From NCBI GenBank assembly GCA_002346675.1, contig DEAI01000011.1, forward strand, positions 261,530 through 325,529: DNA of 64,000 bases, in the 5' to 3' direction. The position numbers and the translations under genes were made by a program. Shown piece by piece: positions 1 through 9,600 of the stretch. Below the pieces are notes generated by a model. The model ran no database searches. It saw nothing but the letters and a program-made list of their open reading frames with translations, and was not told where the DNA came from. The stretch is from Fidelibacterota bacterium UBA2986 (lineage in GTDB: Bacteria; Fidelibacterota; Marinisomatia; Marinisomatales; AB-629-J13). Numbering within the stretch: position 1 is the first letter of the stretch; each line of letters starts with the position of its first letter.

Positions 1-310
1 GGTTTTTGTGGGTTTTGTTTTTAAAGCTGAAGCTCTCGGTGGATTGCTTGCTGGTGTAACTGTTTCTGGTGTATTGATGGCAATATTTCAATCAAACGCA
101 GGGGGTGCTTGGGATAACGCAAAAAAAATGATAGAAGAGAAAATAGAGTTAGATGGAAAAACATATGGAAAAGGGTCTGAAGCCCATAAGGCTGCCGTTG
201 TTGGTGACACAGTTGGTGATCCCTTTAAAGATACTTCCGGCCCATCTTTAAATATTTTAATTAAACTAATGTCTGTTGTGTCTCTGGTCATTGCACCACT
301 GATTAAATAG
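1..310 (+). CDS. hppA: Membrane-bound ion-pumping pyrophosphatase, C-terminal end (partial)
   Basis: Only the last ~103 codons are present; the reading frame is open from base 2 and runs off the left edge. Membrane pyrophosphatases hydrolyse inorganic pyrophosphate and pump H+ or Na+ across the inner membrane. The visible part has the family's conserved C-terminal cytoplasmic segment, [16 protein letters not shown] followed by a charged stretch and [17 protein letters not shown], and then a last hydrophobic helix. The residue that separates K+-dependent from K+-independent enzymes, and the ion-specificity residues, lie outside the window, so the pumped ion cannot be told. It ends 9 bases before rpsF. 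Confidence 0.95.
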   Translation, partial: VFVGFVFKAEALGGLLAGVTVSGVLMAIFQSNAGGAWDNAKKMIEEKIELDGKTYGKGSEAHKAAVVGDTVGDPFKDTSGPSLNILIKLMSVVSLVIAPLIK

Positions 311-319
311 GAGAAAAAA

Positions 320-817
320 ATGAGATTTTATGAAACTTTGTATATTGTAAATCCTAACTTAGAAAAAGACCAGTTGGGAAAAATTATGGATGCTGTAAAT
401 GAAGAGTTTAAAAAGAATAAGGGGGCCGTTATAAACCATTATGTGTGGGGTAAAAAGCGACTAGCCCACCCTATCCAAAAGCACAGATATGGAAATTATA
501 TTTTGGCACACTTCAGCAGTAAAGAAATACAATTTCTTTTAGATTTTGGAATGTATTTAAAACTGAATACAGCTATCCTTAGATATCAAACTGTACGATT
601 GGATGAGGAACCAGATGTGGTGGAAGTTAATGAACTTGAAGAAGAAAACGAAACTCTTGAATCAAAAGAAGGCTCAAAGGAAGACGCTGGGAATAAAGAA
701 GAGTCTTTGGTGATGGAAGCCAGTTCCTCGAGTGAAGAAGACAAAGAAGAAACCGATAGTCCTTCTGGAGAAAAGGAAAGTGAAACATCAGAATCAGAAA
801 ACAAATCAAAAGAGTAG
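320..817 (+). CDS. rpsF: 30S ribosomal protein S6, with long acidic C-terminal tail
   Basis: S6 binds 16S rRNA in the platform of the small subunit, together with S18. Residues 1-95 are a standard S6 fold, starting [12 protein letters not shown] and including the motif [13 protein letters not shown]. From about residue 96 to the stop at 165 the protein becomes a low-complexity tail rich in Glu, Ser, Lys and Asp. That makes it longer than the usual 95-135 residues. A purine-rich ribosome site (ggagaaaaaa) precedes the ATG. It starts the S6-S18-L9 run and lies 9 bases before rpsR. The gene for single-stranded DNA-binding protein, often placed between rpsF and rpsR, is not here. Confidence 0.97.
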   Translation: MRFYETLYIVNPNLEKDQLGKIMDAVNEEFKKNKGAVINHYVWGKKRLAHPIQKHRYGNYILAHFSSKEIQFLLDFGMYLKLNTAILRYQTVRLDEEPDVVEVNELEEENETLESKEGSKEDAGNKEESLVMEASSSSEEDKEETDSPSGEKESETSESENKSKE

Positions 818-826
818 AGAAAAATC

Positions 827-1057
827 ATGGCAATTATAAATAAAAAGAAATACTGTTATTTTAAAGAAAACGGAATTACTGAAATTGATTATAAAGATGT
901 AAAGCTACTGCGGCGGTTTATTACCGAACAGGGTAAGATCATGCCCAGAAGAGTGACAGGGGCCAGCGCAAAAATGCACAGAAAACTAGTCCGAGCAATC
1001 AAGAGAGCACGAAACATTGCATTGATTCCCTATACAAATATAAATCAGGAAGGGTAA
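827..1057 (+). CDS. rpsR: 30S ribosomal protein S18
   Basis: A 76-residue protein of normal length for S18, which binds S6 and 16S rRNA on the platform of the 30S subunit. The family motifs are clear: a basic start with a CYFKENG segment, then the sequence around [18 protein letters not shown], and the [14 protein letters not shown] and [13 protein letters not shown] segments. It sits 9 bases after rpsF and 4 bases before rplI, so the three are almost certainly one transcript. The CxxC-type zinc motif seen in some S18 proteins is reduced to a single cysteine here. Confidence 0.98.
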   Translation: MAIINKKKYCYFKENGITEIDYKDVKLLRRFITEQGKIMPRRVTGASAKMHRKLVRAIKRARNIALIPYTNINQEG

Positions 1058-1061
1058 AATA

Positions 1062-1508
1062 ATGGAAGTCATATTACTAAAGGATGTAGAAAACCTGGGA
1101 ATAGCAGGAGATATGGTTCAAGTTAAACCCGGCTATGCAAGAAACTTTCTTGTCCCCCGTGGTCTTGCGCTGAGAGCTTCTAAGCAAAATTTAGCTGTTG
1201 CTGAAGAGCGAAGAAGAGTCATTAATGCAAAGGTTGGAAGAGCTCAAAAGGCTTATATAAACTTGGCCAAATCTATCGAAAAACAAGAACTGACAATTGA
1301 AGTTGAGGTGGGCGAGGAAGAGCGACTGTTTGGTTCGGTCACCAGTCAAGACATACATAAAGCACTTACAGATAAAGGAATAACGATAGACCGCCAAGCC
1401 ATTCAGTTAGATGAGCCTATAAAATCACTTGGTGTATACAGCATCCCTGTAAAGGTAGCTTCAGAGCTTTCTCCAGAAGTAAAAGTATACGTAATTAAAA
1501 CAATTTAA
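1062..1508 (+). CDS. rplI: 50S ribosomal protein L9
   Basis: A 148-residue L9, which binds 23S rRNA near the L1 stalk and helps keep the reading frame. The N-terminal domain has the signature MEVILLKDVENLG and the stretch VKPGYARNFLVPRG. A charged connecting helix follows (about 45-80), and then the C-terminal domain with GSVTSQDIHKAL. Length is typical. It ends the S6-S18-L9 run. No convincing hairpin terminator is visible in the 31 bases before the convergent glycosyltransferase gene, only a short T-run. Confidence 0.98.
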   Translation: MEVILLKDVENLGIAGDMVQVKPGYARNFLVPRGLALRASKQNLAVAEERRRVINAKVGRAQKAYINLAKSIEKQELTIEVEVGEEERLFGSVTSQDIHKALTDKGITIDRQAIQLDEPIKSLGVYSIPVKVASELSPEVKVYVIKTI

Positions 1509-1539
1509 TTATAATAGCTTTTTTAAAGGAGAGGAAATT

Positions 1540-2994
1540 TTAGTTTGGATCTTTAAAAGGTTTAGATAATTTCCAAAGAGAGTATTTTTGGACTAAATTC
1601 CCATTTCTCTCTGTTTTTAGTGAAGCTAGGAACTCTATCTGACTCCAGTGTGGTGATAATAATTCTGGAAACGAATCTCCTTTTCCAACAAATAATAACC
1701 TGTCTTTTTTTAAAGATTCAAGTGGGTACAAAAACGAATAAAGGGTTTGATGATAGTTTATTGATAAACACGCGGCTTCTTTTTTTGGCCTCAAATAAAG
1801 GTTAATCATTGATGGGATCTGATAATTATTTGCAGCAATTCTGTGGTTTTTGAATTCTGGCTTATCCAATAAAAATAGCTCTAAGTTTTTTATTAACCCA
1901 TCGTAAATAAAATATCGGTTGGTAATATCATTTTTCCCTTTGATTGGGAGAAACGGAAATACAGTCTGAACAGAAATGAGCAAAACCAAAAACAGAGACA
2001 ATCCCCACTGAAAGGCTAAACGTTTGGGAAATCTTTCCATAATCTTTCCTGTGTGAACTGAGAACAGAAAAAGACCGCCATAAAATACTGGAGCAGGCCA
2101 GTTCAGCTCAAACCTTGAAAAGAAGGAATGAAATACAAAATAAACAAACGGAACGGCGGTAACCACAGCAAAATATAATTCTTTTGTTGAAGAGACTTTA
2201 TTTTTCCTTACAAGGTTTAGCTGTTTCCACGGAAGAGTCACTGTATAATAAAACAACACAGGTCCCAATAGGATTGCTGACCCGGCCCACAACTCAACAA
2301 ATGTGGAAATACTACCTTTTTGGGCGATATGAGCACCCTGATATCGTACAAATGCCCAGTCATTTTGTACATTCCAAATAATAAAAGGGGAAAAAATAGC
2401 AAAAGCTATAAGAAATGAAAAGTAAAACCGAAAATCCTTTAATTGGACTCTAAACTGAGAACAAATAACCGGAAAAAGTCCAAAGCCTACTGCAATAAAT
2501 AATGCAGATATTTTTGATAATAGTGCAAGACCAAGTATAAACCCTCCTAAATAAAAGAAGTTGGCATCTTCAAAATAAGCTTTATAATAGAAAATGATGG
2601 CAAAAATAGAAAAAAACGCCAGAGGTACATCAGGAGTGCTTACAATTCCATTTGTATGAAAAAGTATATTGATCCAATATGTTGTAAAGAGTATAACCCC
2701 AGTATTTTTATTGAACTCTTTTTCCCCAAAAAAATATAGAAAAACTGATAACAAGGTATATAGAGCCAGCGCACCAAAGCGAACACCAAAACCATTTTCT
2801 CCAAATAAAAATATCCCAAGTTTTATAACAATTGCGATGACTGGGCCATGGTCAATATATCCCCATGCAAGGTGGCGGGAGTACATAGCATAGTAGGCCT
2901 CATCATCTATGACCATGGTGTTCATAATGAAGAATAAGCGTATGGCTAACAGTCCTAGTGAAATCACTATCAGAGCTATGATTTGACGGTTCAT
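1540..2994 (-). CDS. PMT/ArnT-type membrane glycosyltransferase
   Basis: A 484-residue polytopic protein of the dolichyl-phosphate-mannose mannosyltransferase (PMT_2, GT39/GT83-like) superfamily. These enzymes move a sugar from a polyprenyl-phosphate donor to a protein or lipid on the periplasmic face of the inner membrane. About ten hydrophobic segments are visible. After the first helix comes the family's acidic motif, VIDDEAYYAMYSRHLAWGY (D30-D31-E32), with a second acidic site in STPDVPLAF. The C-terminal ~120 residues are soluble. Acceptor and sugar cannot be told; a role in lipid A or surface-glycan decoration is inference. It diverges from priA and converges on rplI. Confidence 0.85.
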   Translation of the reverse strand: MNRQIIALIVISLGLLAIRLFFIMNTMVIDDEAYYAMYSRHLAWGYIDHGPVIAIVIKLGIFLFGENGFGVRFGALALYTLLSVFLYFFGEKEFNKNTGVILFTTYWINILFHTNGIVSTPDVPLAFFSIFAIIFYYKAYFEDANFFYLGGFILGLALLSKISALFIAVGFGLFPVICSQFRVQLKDFRFYFSFLIAFAIFSPFIIWNVQNDWAFVRYQGAHIAQKGSISTFVELWAGSAILLGPVLFYYTVTLPWKQLNLVRKNKVSSTKELYFAVVTAVPFVYFVFHSFFSRFELNWPAPVFYGGLFLFSVHTGKIMERFPKRLAFQWGLSLFLVLLISVQTVFPFLPIKGKNDITNRYFIYDGLIKNLELFLLDKPEFKNHRIAANNYQIPSMINLYLRPKKEAACLSINYHQTLYSFLYPLESLKKDRLLFVGKGDSFPELLSPHWSQIEFLASLKTERNGNLVQKYSLWKLSKPFKDPN

Positions 2995-3055
2995 CTATAA
3001 GTAAATTTAAGCACGACCTGTTAAAGAAATCTTTGAAAATCCCTCTCTGTTTTTG

Positions 3056-3085
3056 TTGACAGGTGAACTAATTAAATCATATTAT
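3056..3085 (+). promoter_or_regulatory. Sigma70-type promoter for priA, placed for a leaderless transcript
   Basis: A consensus TTGACA (3056-3061) is followed, after an 18-base spacer, by TATTAT (3080-3085). Transcription should start about 7 bases after the -10 box, close to 3092-3093. The second in-frame ATG of priA begins at 3093, so the mRNA would have little or no leader. No Shine-Dalgarno sequence precedes either ATG. This is read from sequence only. Confidence 0.6.
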
Positions 3086-3086
3086 T

Positions 3087-5327
3087 ATGAGTATGTTTGC
3101 AGATATAGCCTTTCCAATTTCGAGTTACACGGTTTTCACCTATGCAGTTCCGGATAAATTCAGGGAGGATGTGGGAATCGGTAGCAGGGTAACTGTTTTG
3201 CTCGGAAAAAGGAATACCACAGGAATAATAGTTAGTTTTCCTCAAAAACCAATATTTAGCGGAGAAATCAAAGAGATAATAAGTCTTGTAGACCCATACC
3301 CAGTTTTGGATAAATTTCTCTGGAGGTTAATAAAATGGATGAGTAAATATTATTTTTCACCCATCGGTCAAACGGCTAAAGCGGTCCTGCCCGCACAGCT
3401 GTCTTTGAATTATACACCACCCAAAAAATGGGCTGTGGAGATAACCAAAAAACATAATATGTCTAACCTGGGCAGAGAATTTCGTAGCGCTCCTTCACAA
3501 AAACTGCTGCTTGATTTTCTCATTCAAAAAAATAGCAGTGTTACGGTGGCCTCACTAAAACACCTAGCCTCAAATCCACTGAACGTATGCAGAGGTCTTG
3601 AGGAAAAGGGTTTGGTAAGTTTGACTAAAGTGGAATCCATACCGGACAGCGGGAGCTTTACTTTTGAGCCTATTGAAAAACAAATCTCCTTTTCTAGGTC
3701 ACAGCAGACCATCTTGGATGAGCTAATCCCACAGATCAGTGGGAAAAAGTATATTTCAAATCTGTTACATGGTGTAACCGGAAGCGGAAAGACTGAAATT
3801 TATATAGAGCTAGTTCGAAAATGTGTAGAGAAAAATATGTCAGCCATACTTTTACTTCCTGAGATTTCACTTACCCCCCAAATTGCAGGGAGGTTTTATG
3901 CTGTGTTTGGAGATAAGGTAGCACTATGGCACTCTAAAATGACCTCTGGAATTAGGGTATGGACGTGGAAGAAAATATGTCAAGAACAATGCAATATTGT
4001 TATTGGTGCTCGCAGCGCTGTCTTCACGCCAGTTAAAAACTTAGGATTGATCATTGTAGATGAAGAGCAGGAGTCCGCATACAAACAAGAGTCGCCTGCA
4101 CCTCGATACCACGCAAGAGATGTTGCTCTAATGCGGGGAAAGATTAATAAGGCAGTCGTCGTCCTTTCAAGTGCAACTCCTAGCCTGGAAAGCTATTATA
4201 ATAAAGACTATAAAAAACACGTTTATCTATCCCTTCCAGAGCGCTTTGGTGGCGCATACTATCCTAAGGTAAGTTTGGTTGATATGAAAGAAGAGAAGGA
4301 TGAGACGGGTAAAAGTGACCAGCTTTTATCAGGTCTGCTTTTAAAAAAAATTCATAAACGCCTGAATTTAAATGAACAGGTAATTCTTCTCCAAAACCGA
4401 AGAGGTTATGCACCGGTCATGAGATGTTTGGACTGTGGTTTTATGTTGGAGTGCCCCCACTGTAAGCTACCCCTGACCTACCACAAAACAGGACTGACAA
4501 TGCGGTGCCATTGCTGCAGATTTGTGAACAGGAAAATATCTGAGGAATGTCCAGACTGCAAAGGAACACAGCTTGGTTTATTTGGAACTGGAACCCAGAA
4601 AGTAGAAGAATATTTGACTGAGGTATTTCCTAAGGCTAATATAGCACGTATCGATACAGATACCGTAAAAGGAGGTCGATCTCTCACCTCACAATTGAAA
4701 AAATTTGCTGAAAAAAAATTGGACATTCTTATTGGAACACAGATGATTGGTAAGGGGTTGGACTTTGAAGATGTAACCCTTGTTGGTATAATCAACGCTG
4801 ACACTGGACTGTATCTGCCAGATTTTCGCGCTGGAGAGAGGATGTTCCAACTTATTTATCAGGCCGCTGGTAGAGCCGGCCGTCACAAAAAGCCAGGTGA
4901 GGTGGTGATTCAATCTTACCAGCCAGATAATCCGGTGATAAAATATGCCGCAAACCTCGAACTAAAGCAATACTATAACATTGCTATGGGCGAACGAAAA
5001 ATACTCCACTATCCACCTTTCAGTTGGATGTGCAGGGTCATAATTTCGGGAAAATCTCTAGAGAGAGTAGACTCAGCGAGCTGGAAAATAAAAAACGAAT
5101 TTCCGATACCCTTCTCCGGATTAAAAATATTAGGGCCCGCACCCTGCTATCGAGGTAAAGTTGGATCAAAATACAGACACCAAATAATTTTAAAATCTTT
5201 AAAAGAGCAAGACCCAAACGGAGAAAAACTACACCACTATCTCAGAAAATATTTTTCACAAAAGAAATTAGCAAAAACCGCTTCCGTTCAAATTCAATTG
5301 GACATCAACCCAATATCAATGCTCTAA
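3087..5327 (+). CDS. priA: Primosomal protein N', replication restart helicase PriA
   Basis: PriA recognises stalled forks and D-loops, unwinds the lagging strand and reloads the replicative helicase. The 746-residue length is normal. The N-terminal DNA-binding domain begins FADIAFPISSYTVFTYAVP. Walker A is GVTGSGKTEIY, followed by the DEEQ box (VDEEQES), and two pairs of zinc-binding CxxC motifs lie in the 446-490 region (CLDCG, CPHC, CHCC, CPDC). Helicase motifs V and VI (GTQMIGKGLDFEDV, QAAGRAGR) are intact. The longest ORF starts at 3087, but the promoter position favours the ATG at 3093, two codons in. The PorQ-like gene follows after one base. Confidence 0.97.
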   Translation: MSMFADIAFPISSYTVFTYAVPDKFREDVGIGSRVTVLLGKRNTTGIIVSFPQKPIFSGEIKEIISLVDPYPVLDKFLWRLIKWMSKYYFSPIGQTAKAVLPAQLSLNYTPPKKWAVEITKKHNMSNLGREFRSAPSQKLLLDFLIQKNSSVTVASLKHLASNPLNVCRGLEEKGLVSLTKVESIPDSGSFTFEPIEKQISFSRSQQTILDELIPQISGKKYISNLLHGVTGSGKTEIYIELVRKCVEKNMSAILLLPEISLTPQIAGRFYAVFGDKVALWHSKMTSGIRVWTWKKICQEQCNIVIGARSAVFTPVKNLGLIIVDEEQESAYKQESPAPRYHARDVALMRGKINKAVVVLSSATPSLESYYNKDYKKHVYLSLPERFGGAYYPKVSLVDMKEEKDETGKSDQLLSGLLLKKIHKRLNLNEQVILLQNRRGYAPVMRCLDCGFMLECPHCKLPLTYHKTGLTMRCHCCRFVNRKISEECPDCKGTQLGLFGTGTQKVEEYLTEVFPKANIARIDTDTVKGGRSLTSQLKKFAEKKLDILIGTQMIGKGLDFEDVTLVGIINADTGLYLPDFRAGERMFQLIYQAAGRAGRHKKPGEVVIQSYQPDNPVIKYAANLELKQYYNIAMGERKILHYPPFSWMCRVIISGKSLERVDSASWKIKNEFPIPFSGLKILGPAPCYRGKVGSKYRHQIILKSLKEQDPNGEKLHHYLRKYFSQKKLAKTASVQIQLDINPISML

Positions 5328-5328
5328 A

Positions 5329-6237
5329 ATGCTACAACGAGCAAAAAACATTCTACATTTATTTTGTTGGCTCTGTCTCGCGAGCGGACAAAGCGAATAC
5401 CAGGGGCTTAGATCTTTGTATAGCTCTGCAACCATTTCTTCCGGTGGTGGTTCTCTGCTAGTCACTACAGAGGCCGACAGGTATAACCCTGCTTTGCTGA
5501 GCTTTGAAAAAAATCAATCTATCACCCTAGATGTTATTCGCTATCCCGCTCAAATAAATTCAAAACACTTAGGGTGGGTTATTCCCCAAAAAACCAAAAC
5601 ATATTCTATTCACTATCGACAGCTGGACTATGGAAACTTTGATGGATTTGATGGAGATGGATATCCAACTAGACCATATAGCTCAAATGACACATGGCTT
5701 AATGGGAGTATGTCATCACAGGCAAAGTTCTTTCGCTATGGGGTGAGTGCCGGTATATTTTACAGTCGCCTTTCTGATTCTAAATCTTTAGTGTTTACCT
5801 GTACACTAGGAGGAATGATTTTATTAGAAAAAGAAAAAATTAAAATTGGAATTGCACTACGAAACTTTGGCAAAGCGATAAGAGCATATTCAAAAACTGA
5901 AGAAACGCTGCCCTATTCCGGAGCATTGAGTATATCAAAAGACCTGGCATATTTGCCGTTAAGTCTGAACCTGGACCTTGAATTTATAGGTAGAAACCGA
6001 CAGCCGGATATCTCCCTGAGTGGAAAGTTTACTCTCACCGAATCTGTTTTTTTGCGGTGGGGTATTAATTCAGATAAGCTTGACCAACAAATTAAATCAG
6101 GTGTGGCAAAGGATTTAATCACCGGTACGGGAGTCGGATTAGGATTCAAGTCAGAAATGTATTCTATTGAAACAGGAGGATATTTTTACAATCCAGGGAA
6201 CTGGTTATTTGGAGTAAGCGCAGGATTCTATAGGTAA
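5329..6237 (+). CDS. PorQ-like outer-membrane protein
   Basis: A 302-residue protein with a hydrophobic N-terminal signal segment (to about residue 22). The beta-strand-rich body resembles PorV/PorQ family barrels: LYSSATISSGGGSLLVT, RYNPALLSF, and later GIALRNFGKAIRAYS. In Bacteroidota PorQ and PorV belong to the type IX secretion system; related proteins occur in neighbouring phyla whether or not that system is present. It starts one base after the priA stop, so it is probably translated from the priA transcript. Assignment rests on pattern likeness, and a generic outer-membrane barrel is the alternative. Confidence 0.6.
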   Translation: MLQRAKNILHLFCWLCLASGQSEYQGLRSLYSSATISSGGGSLLVTTEADRYNPALLSFEKNQSITLDVIRYPAQINSKHLGWVIPQKTKTYSIHYRQLDYGNFDGFDGDGYPTRPYSSNDTWLNGSMSSQAKFFRYGVSAGIFYSRLSDSKSLVFTCTLGGMILLEKEKIKIGIALRNFGKAIRAYSKTEETLPYSGALSISKDLAYLPLSLNLDLEFIGRNRQPDISLSGKFTLTESVFLRWGINSDKLDQQIKSGVAKDLITGTGVGLGFKSEMYSIETGGYFYNPGNWLFGVSAGFYR

Positions 6238-6585
6238 ACATAAAACAAACTAGAATTAAAACAGTGACACAAGAATTTTCTGTCCACAGTTCCTAAAGAT
6301 ATTATTGAACCTATAGGCTTTAGTGCCCCTTTAGGACATCAAATAGTTTTCTCTTAACTTTATCCTTCCAATTATTACATAAATTGTGCATCTTTAGTGG
6401 GGTTATCGGTATCAGAATATTTTATTTTGTACAATATATATGGAAACCAGAATAGATTATTACTTATTCACCTTCTTTAGTTATAAGTTTAGAAGGAATG
6501 AAAGAGGTTAGAAATCCACGATATAACATTGTACGTTTCCAGATTATAAATGGGGATTAATTATTAAATAATGTAAGGTATAAAA
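6238..6585 (+). other. Long AT-rich intergenic region upstream of the nuclease-helicase locus
   Basis: This is the longest gene-free stretch in the window. It contains an 8-base inverted repeat, TCCTAAAG (6291-6298) with CTTTAGGA (6329-6336), around an inner CCTATAGG palindrome. That could be the hairpin end of the priA-PorQ transcript or an operator. I see no tRNA, transposon end or recognisable protein remnant. The region may hold the promoter for the downstream genes, but no single -35/-10 pair stands out. Confidence 0.5.
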
Positions 6586-6663
6586 ATGAAATTTCACAAT
6601 TGGATAGGACAAGATAAGATACGGGGTTTATTATCGTTAAAAGTAACTGAGGACATTTTATGA
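6586..6663 (+). CDS. Short ORF (25 codons) overlapping the helicase start, resembling the helicase N-terminus
   Basis: The peptide begins MKFHNWIGQDK and ends TEDIL; its TGA stop overlaps the helicase ATG (ATGA). The helicase begins MSFHKWSGLDS, so six of the first ten residues match (M, F, H, W, G, D). It could be a translated leader coupled to the helicase, or the decayed start of a duplicated gene. No strong ribosome site precedes it. Whether it is expressed is unknown. Confidence 0.35.
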   Translation: MKFHNWIGQDKIRGLLSLKVTEDIL

Positions 6664-9600
6664 GTTTCCACAAATGGTCTGGTCTTGATTCAGAATTTGC
6701 TCATGAGAATGAACAAATCATTGAACTTGCAAGAACATTAAATGAGTGGTCAGATAATGCAGAAAAGGAAGTTCATCTTCTAACTAATTTTTATATAGCG
6801 GCTGAAGAAATTGACGCGCTAATTATTTTGCCAAAATCTGATCTTATTGTAATTGATTTAAAAACTGGTTCAGGTAAAATTACTGGAGAAGAGAATGGTG
6901 ATTGGTTTTGTGAACCGGAAGATGGAGATAGATTTAAGATCAATAAAGGCAGAAAAAATCCATTAAACCAAGCGAGATCTAAACGTTTTGCAGTTATGAA
7001 TTATATGAATAATAGAAAGAATGAAATTTTTTCTTCTCAAAAAGCGCCTCAAATGGATTTTGTACATACGAAAAGTATAATAGCGTTTAGTGACCTAATA
7101 TCATGGGATAATAACCAATTACCAAGTTCCTACTTTGGCTGGTTTGATGTATTAGCACTTGAAGAAATAACTGAAAAATTAAAAGTAATGAAAAGTCAAA
7201 AGCTTGATCTTAACACAGATGAAGCTTGGAAAATTCCAACCCTTTTATCATTAAACAATGAAGATAATGACCTGAAAAATTTTGATAAAAATGAAACTGT
7301 AACAGAAATCGTTGATGTTGTAATTGATACGGAAAATATTGTTGATGAAAAGACTGAAATTGAAAATAATTTAATTTATGAGAAAGGGCTCAATAAACTT
7401 GTTAAGGGATCCTTTTCCGGAATCAAAGAAAAGAAGATAAATATAAAATTATCAAATGGAGAAGAAAAGGGGGTACGGTTAAATACTGACTTTAAAGGAA
7501 CAGTAGAACAATTAGAAATGCTTTCAATTCAGAGGAAGATGTTAATTGAAAAAGATGAGATTGAGATAAATCTTATTAATGTCAATTATGAAAAGGGAGA
7601 ATTCCAATTAGTTGAAAATTCCTTACTCGTCATTGAGCCTGAGTGGTTAATAAACGTAACATCACTAACCCAGTTTGATTATTGTGAGCGTAGTCTTTTT
7701 AATCAGCGTTACAGTATTCAATCTCAAAATGAGTTTATGATGAAGGGATCCATTATACATGAGGTATTTGAAACTATTTTAGTTAATAATGATGAAAAAA
7801 AAATTGAAGATAACCTAAATGAAAGTTTGAATAAGCGCGCTTTGGAATTTCCTTTAACTGGAATAAATCCAGGGACAATGGTCCAAGCCGTGCAACCGCA
7901 TATAGAAGCACTCTCAGATTATGTGGAAAATCAACCCATAACCGAAAAAATTGATATAGCATCCGAGAGGTTTATTATAAACCCCAAGTTGGGGTTAAAA
8001 GGTAAAATTGATGCTGTCATTTATAATGTTGCTAGTATGAAAGCAATAGAACTAAAGACAGGAAAAACCTATGGCGGTAAGGTAAAGGACGGTCATGCTT
8101 TCCAGGCACAGGCTTATTCTTTGTTAATGGAGGATAAATATGATCAAAGTATTAAAGATCCAACCGTTCTTTATTCAGGTGATCATCCTTTCACCACCAA
8201 TTTAGGAAAAAAGGTCCCTTTCGATTATACAAATAAAGCTCATGTTATGTATTTAAGAAATAAGCTTGTACTTGCAGATTATCTTTTTGAACTCGAATAC
8301 ACTGATAATCCAAGAAAGTGCGATCCATGCGGTCAACAACAAATTTGTAAAGACCTTTTTATGCTTGAGATTGATCATGATAACAATAATCTTCCATTAT
8401 ATAGAAATGAACTTTTGGATAAAAAATGGTCTAACGAAGAAAAACAAATTTTTTATAATTATAACAAGTTGCTTACTGAAGAATACAGAGTAATAAAAGA
8501 AATACAAGGAGAATATTTCTGTAAGAAAATTGAAGAAAGAATTTCTAATCTTAAATGTGTGGAAATAAATAATTGGAAGGGAAATAATAACAATGAGTAT
8601 ATACTATATTGTGAAAATAAATCCGAGATAAGGGAGTCTGATGCAGTATTAATAAGTGATGATAAAGGTCCCGTTGACGGAGAGTGTATAGAAGCCTATG
8701 TAAAAACAGTTTCAAAAAACAATATAATAATAAATACTCGAGTGAAAATTGATGAAAGCACCTTTAGGCCAAGATATATTGATAAATATGATTCAGAGAC
8801 TGCTTTTGAAAGGAATTATGCTGCAATATATGAGCTGCTTAATAATCCTAACCTAAACGAATTAAAGGAAATACTAATTAAATCTAAAAAAGCAGGATCA
8901 AACCATTTAGAAGAAATCGCCGTATCTTCAGATTTTGAAGAATACAAAATGCAAGATAATTCAGTACGAATTGCCAATGGAATAGAAAATTTCTTATTAA
9001 TTAAGGGCCCTCCTGGAACAGGGAAAACAGTAACAATTGCTAGAATTATTGAACAGTTAAAAGAAAAAGGTAAAACAATTATTGTATCTTGCTATACTCA
9101 TAGAGCAGTCGATGAGGTTATAAAGAAGGTGAAAAAATATGCACCGAATATAGATTTATATAAGGTGGGCAGCAGGGTATATGCCAATGAAAATGAAGAT
9201 TCCGGCAATTTGTTGGAAAAAGAAATAAAAAAGGAGGTTAATCTTGGTAATAGAATAAAAAAGGCGGTTGATATAATCGATTCTGCGCCGGTATTCATTG
9301 GTACTACGCATGCCTGGCTATCTGGACGCTATGACAACTTAATGTTGAAACAAGGGAATGACCTATTTGATATAGCGATCCTGGATGAAGCATCTCAAAT
9401 AATTCTTCCTAGTGTATTAGGAGTGGTAAGATTGGCGAAAAAATTTATTCTGGTTGGTGATGATAAACAGCTTCCTCCAGTTACGCAAAGCGAGCTGGCA
9501 AAGGACCTAGAAAAAACATTATTTGAGTCACTCTATAATGAATATCATAACGACCCAAATATTAATAATGTCACATTAATGCTTGATATCCAGCATAGAA

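Noticed and set aside
586..828. Antisense open frames across the S6 acidic tail
   Set aside because: Low-complexity codons of the Glu/Ser tail give Ser/Phe-rich readings on the other strand; no ribosome site or homology.
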